Positions 40,024 through 48,655 of a DNA stretch of 64,000 nucleotides are shown in pieces. Origin of the DNA: CAVQXR01 sp963717955 (GTDB lineage: Bacteria > Actinomycetota > Thermoleophilia > Gaiellales > Gaiellaceae); NCBI GenBank assembly GCA_963717955.1, contig CAVQXR010000002.1:1-64000 (forward strand), given 5' to 3'. The notes under the pieces are model-generated. The model was not told the DNA's origin. It saw only the letters and a list, made by a program, of their open reading frames with translations, and searched no databases. The position numbers were made by a program, and so were the translations under genes. Each line of letters opens with the position of its first letter. Within the stretch, counting starts at the first letter, position 1.

Positions 40024-40052
40024 TGTATAGAGTTTTGTCATGATCTGTCCAA
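40024..40052 (-). promoter_or_regulatory. Promoter of the fasciclin operon
   Basis: On the minus strand -35 TTGGAC (40052-40047) and -10 TATACA (40029-40024) are separated by exactly 17 bp. Transcription should begin near 40017. TGT triplets on the plus strand at 40024, 40036 and 40046 (spacing 12 and 10) cover the promoter and may be part of a CarH operator. Confidence 0.7.
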
Positions 40053-40083
40053 CGATAGCACGTATGGGGTCGATGGCGTCAAG

Positions 40084-40106
40084 TGTTTGTTGAATGTTTG
40101 TATGAT
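40084..40106 (+). promoter_or_regulatory. Tandem 11-bp repeats and -10 element before carH
   Basis: TGTTTGTTGAA and TGTTTGTATGA follow each other with exact 11-bp spacing (40084 and 40095). A TATGAT -10 element (40101-40106) overlaps the second copy. Its expected start point falls on the ATG at 40114, which suggests a leaderless mRNA. Tandem 11-bp repeats are the known operator layout for the Thermus CarH tetramer. Confidence 0.6.
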
Positions 40107-40113
40107 CATGTCC

Positions 40114-40968
40114 ATGGCGACGGACTCTGGACAGCTTCGGATCGGCGAGTTCGCGCGCCGGGTGGGCGTCACGCCCGAGCTGCTGCGCGCGTGGGAGTCG
40201 CGGTACGGGCTCACGCGGCCGGTTCGCTCGCCGGGCGGCTTCCGGCTCTACACGGCGGCCGACGCCGCTCGCGTGGAGCGCATGCGGCGCGGGCTCGACC
40301 AGGGTCTCTCAGCCGCGGAGGCCGCGCGTGCCGCACTCGAGGACGAGCGGCCGTCCGAGGGTCTGCTCGAGGACCTCGCCGCTCGCCTGCTCGCGGCGAT
40401 CGGCCGCTACGACGAGGCCGCCGCTCACTCGGTGCTCGACGAGAGCCTTGCTGCGTTCGGCCTGGAGGAATCGCTGCGCCAGGTGGTGTTGCCCGTCTTG
40501 AAGGAGGTCGGCGACGGCTGGAAGCGGGGCGAGATCGAGATCAGCCAGGAGCACTTCGCGAGCAACCTCATCCGCGGCAGGCTGCTTGCGCTTGCCCGGT
40601 TCTGGGGCCGCGGAACGGGCCCGCTTGCTCTTCTCGCCTGTGCACCCGGTGAGATGCACGACATCACCCTGCTCGCGTTCGCGCTCGTCCTGCGCTCTCA
40701 CTCCTGGCGGATCCTCTTTCTCGGCGCGGACACGCCGATCGCAACGCTCGCCCGCGCGGCCGAGACGACGCGGCCGGCGCTCGTCGTCGTCTCGAGCTTC
40801 GACCCCGCCCTGCTCGAGGCGCAGGCCGCCGGCCTCCGCCGGCTGGCCCGGGCGGTGCCGCTCGCGCTCGCAGGCCCCGGCGCAACGGACGAGCTGTGCG
40901 CCCGCCTCGGCGCCCGCCGCCTGGACGGAGACCTCGTAGCGGCAGCCGACGAAGTCGCGCGGGCATGA
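40114..40968 (+). CDS. carH: CarH-type B12-dependent photoreceptor repressor (MerR family)
   Basis: The 284-residue protein has a MerR helix-turn-helix (LRIGEFARRVGVTPELLRAW, residues 8-27), then a four-helix cap and a cobalamin-binding Rossmann domain. The photoreceptor motif W-x9-E-H is complete (W136, E146, H147), and the lower cobalt ligand is H182 in EMHDITL. FLGADTP and SSFDPALL follow as in B12 domains. Such proteins bind adenosylcobalamin in the dark, form tetramers and repress; light breaks the cobalt-carbon bond and releases the DNA. Upstream ATGs at 40102 and 40108 are possible. Its stop overlaps the next gene as ATGA. Confidence 0.92.
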   Translation: MATDSGQLRIGEFARRVGVTPELLRAWESRYGLTRPVRSPGGFRLYTAADAARVERMRRGLDQGLSAAEAARAALEDERPSEGLLEDLAARLLAAIGRYDEAAAHSVLDESLAAFGLEESLRQVVLPVLKEVGDGWKRGEIEISQEHFASNLIRGRLLALARFWGRGTGPLALLACAPGEMHDITLLAFALVLRSHSWRILFLGADTPIATLARAAETTRPALVVVSSFDPALLEAQAAGLRRLARAVPLALAGPGATDELCARLGARRLDGDLVAAADEVARA

Positions 40969-42453
40969 CCTCCGCGCCGATCCTCGTCACGGGCGCCACC
41001 GGCTACGTCGGCGGCCGGCTCCTCCGAGTGCTGGAGGAGCGTGGGCAGCGCGTTCGCTGTCTCACCCGGCGGCCGGAGGCCGTCGCCCCGCACCGCGACA
41101 CGACGACGATTGTCGCGGGCGATGTCCTCGAGCTCGAGTCCCTGAGCCCGGCGATGCGCGGGGTCGGGACTGCCTACTACCTCGTTCATTCGATGACCTC
41201 GGCGGCGAGCTTCGAGGAGCAGGATCGTCGTGGCGCCGCCAACTTCGCGGCCGCGGCGCGCGAGGCGAGCGTGCGTCGGATCGTCTACCTGGGTGGGCTC
41301 GGCGCCGGCGGCGATCTCTCGAGCCATCTCTCGAGTCGTCAGGAAGTCGGCCGCATTCTCGCCGACTCGGGTGTGCAGACGATCGAGTTCCGGGCCTCGA
41401 TCGTGATCGGCTCGGGAAGCCTCTCCTTCGAGATGCTTCGCAAGCTGGTCGAGCGCCTGCCGGTGATGATCACGCCGCGCTGGGTGCGCACCAAAGCGCA
41501 GCCAATCGCGATCGAGGACGTGCTCGACTACCTCGTAGCAGCCCTCGGCGTCGAGCTCGAAGGCAACGCGGTGTTCGAGATCGGTGGCGCCGACCAGGTC
41601 TCCTACGAGGAGCTGATGCGCGAGTACGCGCGGCAGCTCAGCATGCGCCGGTGGATCATCCCGGTGCCGTTCCTCACGGCCCGGCTCTCGAGCCTCTGGC
41701 TCGGGCTCGTGACGCCGGTGTACGCCCGTGTCGGTCGCAAGCTGATCGACAGCCTTCCCCACGAGACCGTCGTCCGAAGCGCGAGCGCCGGTCGCGCCTT
41801 CGCGATCAGGCCTCGCGGCTACCGGGAAGCGATCGCCCGCGCCCTCGCGAACGAGGACCGTGAGTTCTCGGAAACCCGCTGGTCTGACTCTGTCGCCTCC
41901 GCTGGCCTGCAGCCGGAGCGCTACGGCGGCGTGCGACCACGGCAAGCGTCTGGTCGACTCCCGCTCGATCCAGGTGCGGGTCTCCCCGGCGCAGGCGTTT
42001 CGTCCGATCCGTCGGATCGGCGGCGAGACGGGCTGGTACTTCGGCGATCGCCTCTGGCGGCTGCGCGGCTTCGCCGACTTGCTCGTGGGCGGCGTCGGCG
42101 TGCGCCGTGGCCGGCGCGATCCCGAGACGCCCGCGGTGGGCTCGGCGCTGGACTTCTGGCGCGTCGAGGCCTACGAGCCGAGCCGTCTGCTCCGGCTGCG
42201 GGCCGAGATGAGGCTCCCGGGGCGGGCGTGGCTCCAGTTCGAGGTCAACCCGGACGACACCGGTAGCACGATCCGCCAGACGGCAAGCTTCCACCCGACC
42301 GGCCTGCTCGGGACGGTCTACTGGTACGGCCTCTTCCCCGTCCACTCGTGGATCTTCAAAGGCATGCTGGCGAAGATCGCAGACGCTGCCCAGGCGCCTG
42401 AGGAATCTCGGGGATCTCTTCCCGGCATCACCGCCGGTCTCGACCATGTCTGA
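40965..42453 (+). CDS. NAD(P)-binding SDR with DUF2867 C-terminal domain (one frameshift)
   Basis: The ~495-residue protein has an atypical SDR/NmrA-like N-terminal domain with ILVTGATGYVGGRLLRVLEE and YYLVHSMTS, and a C-terminal DUF2867-type domain with GWYFGDRLWRLRG and VEAYEPSRLLRLRAEM. One shift near 41932 joins them. The family recurs in light- and singlet-oxygen-induced gene sets next to carotenoid or lipid genes. The exact reaction is not established. ATG at 40965 overlaps the carH stop, so expression follows the photoreceptor. Confidence 0.82.
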
Positions 42454-42941
42454 GCCGCCGCACCGCGTCGAACGCTCCCAGCTCGTCCCCTTGTCCGTCG
42501 AGGACCGTTCGCGTTCTTCGCCGAGCCTACAACCTCGAAGCGCTGACGCCGCCGTGGCTCGGCTTCCGCATCCTCACGCCGCGACCGATCCCGATGCGAG
42601 AGGGAACGACGATCGAGTACGTGCTCACCACGCACCGGGTCCCGGTCCGCTGGCGCACCGAGATCGTCGAGTGAGAACCGGGACGGCGGTTCGTCGACAC
42701 GCAGGTGAAGGGCCCGTTCCGCCTCTGGGAGCACACGCATGCGTTCGAGGAGCGGCCGGACGGCACGCGGATTCGTGACACCGTTCTCTTCCGGATGCCG
42801 TACGGGCCGCTCGGAGAGATCGCGCACCGCGTCCTCGTCGCCCGTGATCTCGAGCGGATCTTCGACTACCGGCGTGACGCGGTCGCGCGGCTGCTCGGCG
42901 GGCGGCCCAGCACGCTCGCGCCTGCCGGGTCAGGCGGCTGA
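42446..42941 (+). CDS. SRPBCC family protein with in-frame TGA
   Basis: Joined frames read VERSQLVPLSVED, FAFFAEPYNLEALTPPWLGF (two shifts near 42505 and 42528), then REGTTIEYVLTTHRVPVRW and KGPFRLWEHTHAFEERPDGT. This is a cyclase/dehydrase-like SRPBCC protein of about 160 residues found beside DUF2867-type SDRs. A TGA at 42672-42674 interrupts IVE-EPGRRFVD where relatives carry Trp (TGG), so a single base change either breaks the gene or is an error. It overlaps the previous gene by 8 nt. Confidence 0.7.
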
Positions 42942-43926
42942 TCCGCCGGTCCGCTTCGGCGGCGTGCGCTCCGTGCAGAGCCGCCAGAGCCGCGCCGCCT
43001 CGCGGGCCTCGTCGGGACGGCGCGTGCGGCGCAGGCGGTGCTTCGCCCGCGCTCGCCGGTCGAGGAAGAACAGGCCGCTGAGGTCCGCGGCGTCCGGGGC
43101 GGCGGCCAGCCAGACGATCGTGTCGGCTCCTTCCTCCGGCGTCCGGAGCAGCGGCCCGACGATGCGGGTGAAGCCGGGAAGCGCGGTTCGGAGCCCGGGG
43201 GTGTCGGCCCAGCCGGGATGCATGGCGTTGACGGTGATGCCGGTGTCGAGCAGGTGTCGCGTCCACTCCTCGGCCAGCACGACCTGTGCCCGCTTGCAGC
43301 GCGCGTATGTCTTCGTCCCGTCGTAGGTGGCGGGCTCCGGGTCGAGGGCGTCGACGTCGAGCGGCTCGGTGTACATGCCGCCGGATGCCACCACGATCAC
43401 GCGCGACGGTGCCGACGCCTCGAGCAGAGGCCGCAGCGCACGGGTCAGCAGGAACGGCGACAAGACGTGTGTCGCGAGCGTCAGTCTCGTTGCCCTCGCC
43501 CGTGACCGTGTATTCGTGGGTGAGCGCGCCGGCGTTCAGGACGAGCACGTCGAGGCGGTCGTGTCTTTCGGCGAAGCGGGAGGCGAAGGCCGCGGTCTCC
43601 GCGAGGGACGAGAGATCTGCGAGGTCGGCCTCGACCGCGGAGCCTGCCGCGGCGGAGATCTCGCTGCGGACGCGCTCGGTGCGCGCCGGGTCGCGCCCGA
43701 CGATGCAGACGTGCCCGCCCAGCGCCGCGATCGACTCGGCGGCCGCTCGTCCGAGGCCCGAGGTCGCCCCGGTCACGATTGCCACCTTGCCGTCGAGACG
43801 AAGCGACTGCAGCGGCGTCCAGTCGAAGAGGCGCCGCCGGGTGTGGTAGCCGATCCGGGTGAAGCTGCCGACGACGCTCGCCTCGAGCGTCCAGTCGACG
43901 AGGTTCGCCGCGGGCGAGGGCGTCAC
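42930..43926 (-). CDS. Short-chain dehydrogenase/reductase (one frameshift)
   Basis: The ~330-residue SDR has VAIVTGATSGLGRAAAESIA with the cofactor loop TGATSGLG, NAG in VLVLNAGAL, catalytic S in VVASGGMY, YARCK (Y-x3-K), and AMHPGWADTPGL. The long N-terminal segment (VGSFTRIGYHTRRRLFDW) is like retinol/protochlorophyllide-type SDRs found near lipid-remodelling genes. A shift near 43480 joins ET to LATHVLSPFLLTRAL. GTG at 43926 overlaps the stop of the upstream SRPBCC gene as GTGA. The 3' end overlaps the convergent SRPBCC gene by 12 nt. Confidence 0.85.
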
Positions 43927-44354
43927 GAGTTCAGCGCAGTCTGCATCCCGAGCGTCGCGCGAGCCCCGACCCGATTGAAGATGCGTTGCATGATCGGGTC
44001 GAGCAGCCGACCGAGCCCACCGAACGCAAGGGTCGCGTCGTAGTGCACGACCGACCCGTTCGCGGCGGGCTCGACCGTGATGGTGTCCCTCGAGACGAAT
44101 CCCGGACGCCGCGCCTCGAGTACGACGCGTCGTGGTGAGTCGTATTCGACGATCTCGTAGCGGAGCGGCACGTCGCGCCCGCCGAAGCGCGCGACGAGGT
44201 CGAACGCGGAGCCGATCCCGATCGGCGCATCGCCGACGCGGCGGGCCTCGCTGACGCTTGGGTCCCAGAGGCGGGCATTGGCGAAGTCGGCCATGTAGGC
44301 GAACGCCTCGACTTGCGGAAGCGCCGACTCGATCGTCGTGACGTAGCGGGCCAT
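43923..44354 (-). CDS. SRPBCC family protein
   Basis: The 143-residue protein begins MARYVTTIESALPQVEAFAYMADFANARLWDPS (seen as PQVEAFAYMADF and LWDPS) and has the alternating strands and long last helix of a START-like fold. It is likely a ligand-binding or cyclase-like protein serving the adjacent SDR, with which it overlaps by 4 nt. It is transcribed away from the FAD-DUF1365-cfa-desaturase operon from a 44-bp shared interval. Confidence 0.8.
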   Translation of the reverse strand: MARYVTTIESALPQVEAFAYMADFANARLWDPSVSEARRVGDAPIGIGSAFDLVARFGGRDVPLRYEIVEYDSPRRVVLEARRPGFVSRDTITVEPAANGSVVHYDATLAFGGLGRLLDPIMQRIFNRVGARATLGMQTALNS

Positions 44355-44377
44355 GTGTCCGAAGCATAGCAAAGGTC

Positions 44378-44398
44378 TGTTCAGGTATTGTCTAAGGT
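44378..44398 (+). promoter_or_regulatory. 11-bp spaced TGT repeats and -10 before the FAD gene
   Basis: TGTTCAGGTAT and TGTCTAAGGTA begin exactly 11 bp apart (44378 and 44389). A -10 like TATTGT (44386-44391) would start RNA at or next to the ATG at 44399, again without a leader. The site lies in the divergent interval and resembles the repeats before carH. Confidence 0.5.
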
Positions 44399-45610
44399 AT
44401 GAAGATGAAGATCGCAGTGATCGGCACGGGCATCTCGGGCCTGGGAGCGGCCTACGCGCTCTCGAAGGGCCACGAGGTCGAGCTGTTCGAGCGCGACGAT
44501 CGCGCCGGGGGCCACTCGAACACGGTCGAGCACATGGTCGCCGGACGGACGCTGCGCGCTCGACACCGGCTTCATCGTCCACAACGAGGACACCTACCCG
44601 AACCTCGTCCGCCTCTTCCGCGAGCTCGGCGTGCGCACGCAGCCGTCGGAGATGAGCTTCTCGGTCGCCTGCGACCGGCACGACCTCGAGTACTCGGGCG
44701 CCGCCCGCCGCTCACGCGGCTGACGCTCGAGATCGCCCGCTTCCTGCGCCTCGGGAGCCGGGCTCTCGACGACCCGCGCTGCGCGGAGTGGAGCCTCTCC
44801 CGTTACGTCGCCGAGGAGGGCTACTCGCCGCGGTTCCGGGACCACTTCCTCGTCCCGCTCTGCGCCGCGCTCTGGTCGACCGCTCCCAGCCAGACGCTCG
44901 ACTTCCCGCTCGTCTACGCCGTCCGCTTCTTCGCCAACCACGGGATCCTCGGCTTCCGGCGCCTCCGCTGGAAGACGGTCACCGGCGGCAGCCAGACCTA
45001 CGTGCGCGCCCTCTCCGAGCGGCTGCGCATCAACCTCTCGACCGAGGTCCGCTCGATCCGCCGCCTCGACGGCGGCGTCGAGCTGCGGCTCGCGGGCGAC
45101 GAGCTGCGGCGCTTCGACGGCGTCGTGGTCGCGACCCACGCCGACCAGGCGCTGCGCCTGCTCGAGGATCCGAGCGAGGACGAGCGCCGCCTGCTCGGCG
45201 TCTTCGGGACGACCGAGAACGACACCGTCCTCCACACCGACGAGCGCTTCCTGCCCCGCCGCGTCGCCACCCGCGGCTCCTGGAACTACCAGCTCCGCGA
45301 CTGCGGCTGCGACGACGGCCGCCCGACGATGACCTACTACCTGAACAAGCTCCAGCGCCTCGACGAGGACGAGCACTACTGCGTCACGCTCAATCGCACG
45401 GCCGAGATCGACCCGGCGCGGATCATCCGCCGCTTCTCCTACCGCCACCCGCTCGTGACCCTCGAGTCGATGCGCGCCCAGCCCGAGCTGCCGCGCCTGA
45501 ACGGCCCGCGGCGCACCGCCTTCGCGGGCGCCTGGCAGGGGTACTGCTTCCACGAGGACGGGCTGCGCTCCGGCCTCGCCGCCGCAGCCGCCTTCGGAGC
45601 GAGCTGGTGA
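44399..45610 (+). CDS. FAD-dependent amine-oxidase-like protein (two compensating frameshifts)
   Basis: The ~403-residue flavoprotein has the Rossmann motif IAVIGTGISGLGAAYAL, the ribose-binding ELFERDDRAGGHSNTV, and HNEDTYPNL read in another frame. It ends with FAGAWQGYCFHEDGLRSGLA. Between 44553 and 44710 the frame is shifted and then restored. It belongs to the NAD/FAD-binding proteins that co-occur with DUF1365 and cyclopropane synthase genes (RSP_1091 region type) in light and singlet-oxygen responses, where lipid modification is proposed. Its stop overlaps the next start as GTGA. Confidence 0.85.
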   Translation: MKMKIAVIGTGISGLGAAYALSKGHEVELFERDDRAGGHSNTVEHMVAGRTLRARHRLHRPQRGHLPEPRPPLPRARRAHAAVGDELLGRLRPARPRVLGRRPPLTRLTLEIARFLRLGSRALDDPRCAEWSLSRYVAEEGYSPRFRDHFLVPLCAALWSTAPSQTLDFPLVYAVRFFANHGILGFRRLRWKTVTGGSQTYVRALSERLRINLSTEVRSIRRLDGGVELRLAGDELRRFDGVVVATHADQALRLLEDPSEDERRLLGVFGTTENDTVLHTDERFLPRRVATRGSWNYQLRDCGCDDGRPTMTYYLNKLQRLDEDEHYCVTLNRTAEIDPARIIRRFSYRHPLVTLESMRAQPELPRLNGPRRTAFAGAWQGYCFHEDGLRSGLAAAAAFGASW

Positions 45611-46341
45611 GGTCCGCGCTCTACACCGGCACCGTGATGCACGCGCGCAAGACGCCGAAGGAGAACGTCTTCCGCTACCGCGTCTGCTTCTACCTGCTCG
45701 ACCTCGACGAGCTGCCCGAGCTCGACCGGCGCGTCCGGCTGTTCGGCTGGAACCGGCGCGGCCTGGTCAGCCTCCACGACCGCGACCACATGGACGTGCG
45801 CGCCTACCTGGCCGAGCACGGGATCGAGGCCGACCGGATCCTGCTCCTGACGAACCTGCGCGTGCTCGGCTACGTGTTCAACCCGGTCAGCTTCTTCTAC
45901 TGCTACCAGGGCGGCGAGCTCGCCTGCATCGTCGCCGAGGTCAGCAACACCTTCGGCGAGCGGCTCCCCTACCTCCTCTCGCCCGAGAACCAGGACACGG
46001 GCGAGCGGCGGCTCTCCTACCGTCACGACAAGAAGCTGCACGTCTCGCCGTTCTTCGGCCTCGACCAGAGCTACCAGTGGTGGTTCTCGGAGCCCGGCGA
46101 GCAGCTCGACGTGCGGATCGACCTCACCGAGGGCAGGGCGCGGCCGTTCTTCGCCACGCTCACCGGGCGGCGGCGCCCGCTGACCGACGCGACCCTCGCC
46201 CGCGCGCTGCTCCGCTATCCGCTGATGCCGCTGCAGGTGACCGCCCTGATCCACCTCCAGGCGGCGAGGCTCTGGCTGAAGCGCGTGCCGTTCTTCCACA
46301 AGCCGCCGTTCGTGCCCGGCGAGGGATCGGTGAAACGGTGA
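45607..46341 (+). CDS. DUF1365 family protein
   Basis: The 244-residue protein opens VRSALYTGTVMHARKTPKENVFRY (seen as GTVMHARKTP) and has the family landmarks LRVLGYVFNPVSFFYCY, EVSNTFGERLPYLL and KLHVSPFF. Members are almost always encoded between an amine-oxidase-like flavoprotein and a cyclopropane synthase-like methyltransferase, as here, and are thought to act in fatty-acid tail modification; no reaction is proven. GTG at 45607 overlaps the FAD gene stop, and its own stop overlaps the next start. Confidence 0.92.
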   Translation: MRSALYTGTVMHARKTPKENVFRYRVCFYLLDLDELPELDRRVRLFGWNRRGLVSLHDRDHMDVRAYLAEHGIEADRILLLTNLRVLGYVFNPVSFFYCYQGGELACIVAEVSNTFGERLPYLLSPENQDTGERRLSYRHDKKLHVSPFFGLDQSYQWWFSEPGEQLDVRIDLTEGRARPFFATLTGRRRPLTDATLARALLRYPLMPLQVTALIHLQAARLWLKRVPFFHKPPFVPGEGSVKR

Positions 46342-47552
46342 CCGAGGTGCTGCGCGAGCTTCCCGCCGGCCGCCGGATCGGCGCCCGCCTCGCCGAGAGC
46401 GCCGCGATCCGCGCGCTCGGCCGGATCGAGCACGGCGCGCTCGAGCTGCGACTCCCGGGCGGGCGCGTGTACCGGGCCGGCACGGGCGACCCGATCGTCG
46501 TCACCGTCACCTCGAACGACGTCTTCCGCCGGCTCGCGCGCTCGCCCGGCCTCGGCTTCGGCGAGTCCTACGCCGCCGGCGACTGGCACACCGACGACCT
46601 GCCCGGCCTGATCGCGCTCGTCGTTCGCAACCTCGAGACGTGGCGCGCCGGCTCGCGCCTCGCGCGGCTCGACCGCCACCGCCCCCACGTCTCCCCGCGG
46701 CAGGGCCTGCGCAAGGCCCGGGCGAACATCCAGTACCACTACGACCTCGGCAACGACCTCTACCGGCTCTTCCTCGACGAGTCGATGACCTACTCCTGCG
46801 CGCTATGGCAGGAGGGCGACACGCTCGAGCAGGCACAGGAGCGGAAGCTGCGGGCGATCTGCGAGAAGCTGCGCCTGCGCCCCGGCGACCACGTGCTCGA
46901 GATCGGCTGCGGCTGGGGCAGCTTCGCGCTGATGGCGGCCGGCGAGTACGGGGCGCGGGTCACCGGCGTCACGCTCTCCCAGCAGCAGCTCGAGCTCGCC
47001 CGCGAGCGCGTCGCGGCGGCCGGCCTCGCCGACCGCGTCGAGATCCGCCTCCAGGACTACCGCACGCTCGAGGGGCAGTTCTCGAAGATCGCCTCGATCG
47101 AGATGCTCGAGGCGATCGGCTACGCGCAGTACCCAACCTTCTTCGCCGCCTGCGACCGGCTGCTCGCCCCCGGCGGCCTCGCCGCGATCCAGGTGATCGG
47201 GATGCCCGACCAGCGCTTCGAGCGCTACCGGCGCAAGGAGGACTGGATCCAGCGCTACATCTTCCCCGGCTCGCTGCTGCCCTCGCTCGAGGCGCTGCAG
47301 ACGGCGATGAGCCGCGCCTCGGGCCTGATGGTGGTCGGGCTCGAGGAGATCGGGCCGCACTACGCGGACACGCTGAAGGCGTGGCGCGAGCGGTTCTTCG
47401 CGAGCCTCCCCGCGGTGCGCGCGCTCGGCTTCGACGACCGCTTCGTCCGGATCTGGGACTTCTACCTCGCCTCCTGCGAGGCACTGTTCAGGACGCGCGC
47501 GATCCGCGACATGCAGCTCGTCCTCGGCCGGCCGTTCGAGGAGCCCGCATGA
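46338..47552 (+). CDS. Cyclopropane-fatty-acyl-phospholipid synthase-like methyltransferase
   Basis: The 404-residue enzyme has the SAM-binding motif VLEIGCGWGSFA, the preceding NIQYHYDLGNDLY and MTYSCALW, YRTLEGQFSKIASIEMLEAIG (seen as IASIEMLEAIG), and the C-terminal YLASCEALFRTRAIRDMQ. It transfers a methyl group to double bonds of membrane phospholipid acyl chains, making cyclopropane or branched or furan-precursor products. The full catalytic region is present and no frameshift is seen. The desaturase encoded next would make its unsaturated substrate. Confidence 0.93.
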   Translation: MTEVLRELPAGRRIGARLAESAAIRALGRIEHGALELRLPGGRVYRAGTGDPIVVTVTSNDVFRRLARSPGLGFGESYAAGDWHTDDLPGLIALVVRNLETWRAGSRLARLDRHRPHVSPRQGLRKARANIQYHYDLGNDLYRLFLDESMTYSCALWQEGDTLEQAQERKLRAICEKLRLRPGDHVLEIGCGWGSFALMAAGEYGARVTGVTLSQQQLELARERVAAAGLADRVEIRLQDYRTLEGQFSKIASIEMLEAIGYAQYPTFFAACDRLLAPGGLAAIQVIGMPDQRFERYRRKEDWIQRYIFPGSLLPSLEALQTAMSRASGLMVVGLEEIGPHYADTLKAWRERFFASLPAVRALGFDDRFVRIWDFYLASCEALFRTRAIRDMQLVLGRPFEEPA

Positions 47553-48513
47553 CGAGGATCAAGACCGTCCGCGAGCGGACGAGCGTCCCGAGCCAGCTCG
47601 CCGGGATCGTGGCCGTCGTCGTGCCGCCGCTCGGGCTCGTCGCCGCGGTCTGGCTGCTCTGGGACCGCGGAGTGCGCCCGGTCGACCTCGTGCTGCTCGC
47701 GGGGTTCTACGTCGCCTGCGGGCTGGGGATCACCGTCGGCTTCCACCGGCTCTTCACGCACAAGAGCTTCGAGACAAGCGCCCCGCTCCGCGCGGCTCTG
47801 GGCGATCCTCGGGAGCATGGCGATGCAGGGCCCGCTCACCCAGTGGGTCACCGACCACCGCAAGCACCACGCGCTCTCCGACCGGCCGGGCGACCCGCAC
47901 TCACCGCACGCCGGGCACGGCGACTCGCTGGCCGAGCACGTGCTCGGGCTCTGGCACTCGCACGTCGGCTGGCTCTTCTCGACGAAGGGCCTCGAGCGCG
48001 GGGTCGAGTACGGGCGCGACCTGTACGAGGACCGGCTCGTGCGGGGCGATCGACCGCCTCTACCTGCTCTGGGTCGCGCTGACGCTCGGGCTCCCGTTCC
48101 TCGCCGGCTACCTCGTCGGCGGAAGCTGGCAGCGGGGCCTCGAGGCGATGGTCTGGGCCGGCCTCGTCCGGATCTTCCTGTTCCAGCACGTGACGTTCTC
48201 GATCAACTCGATCTGCCACTTCTTCGGCGAGCAGCCGTTCCGCACCCGCGACGAGAGCCGCAACGTCCGGCTGCTCGCGATCCCGTCGTTCGGCGAGTCG
48301 TGGCACAACGGACACCACGCCTTCCCGGCCTCGGCGGTGCACGGCCTCGAGCCCGGCCAGCTCGACATCTCCGCGCTCGTGATCCGCGGCATGGAGAAGC
48401 TCCGCCTCGCGACCGAGGTCAAGCGCCCCGACTCACAGCAGCTAGCAGCGACGACGAGTCGTGGCCGAATGACCCCGCCGCAAGGGCATCGCGCGCCGGC
48501 GGCGAGCGGATAG
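47549..48513 (+). CDS. Fatty acid desaturase (acyl-CoA delta-9 type, frameshifted)
   Basis: The ~320-residue membrane enzyme has the three histidine boxes HRLFTH, HRKHH and HNGHH that bind the di-iron centre, and about four membrane helices. LGITVGFHRLFTH and SFGESWHNGHHAFP are typical of bacterial delta-9 desaturases. Frames change near 47800 and 48045. The C-terminus past EVKRPDSQQLA may be artificially extended. It introduces a double bond into saturated chains, feeding the methyltransferase encoded just upstream (ATGA overlap). Confidence 0.88.
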
Positions 48514-48527
48514 CACAGGACGAGCGC

Positions 48528-48650
48528 CTGACCCCGGCAACGAACGACCGCAACCGCTGGCTCGGTCTCGTCGCGCTGACGATCGGCGTGGCGATGATCA
48601 TCGTCGACGCGACGATCGTCAATGTCGCGATTCCGTTGAACCGGCGACCG
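48528..48650 (+). pseudogene. 5' fragment of an MFS exporter gene
   Basis: The reading frame LTPATNDRNRWLGLVALT, then IGVAMIIVDATIVNVAIP, is the N-terminus and first helix of a DHA2-type MFS transporter (compare LDNTILNVALP in the exporter at 15745-17353). Similarity stops abruptly after NVAIPLN near 48640, and no other MFS piece follows. The gene was cut by a rearrangement. The join marks the left edge of a decayed region. Confidence 0.65.
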
Positions 48651-48655
48651 CGAGT

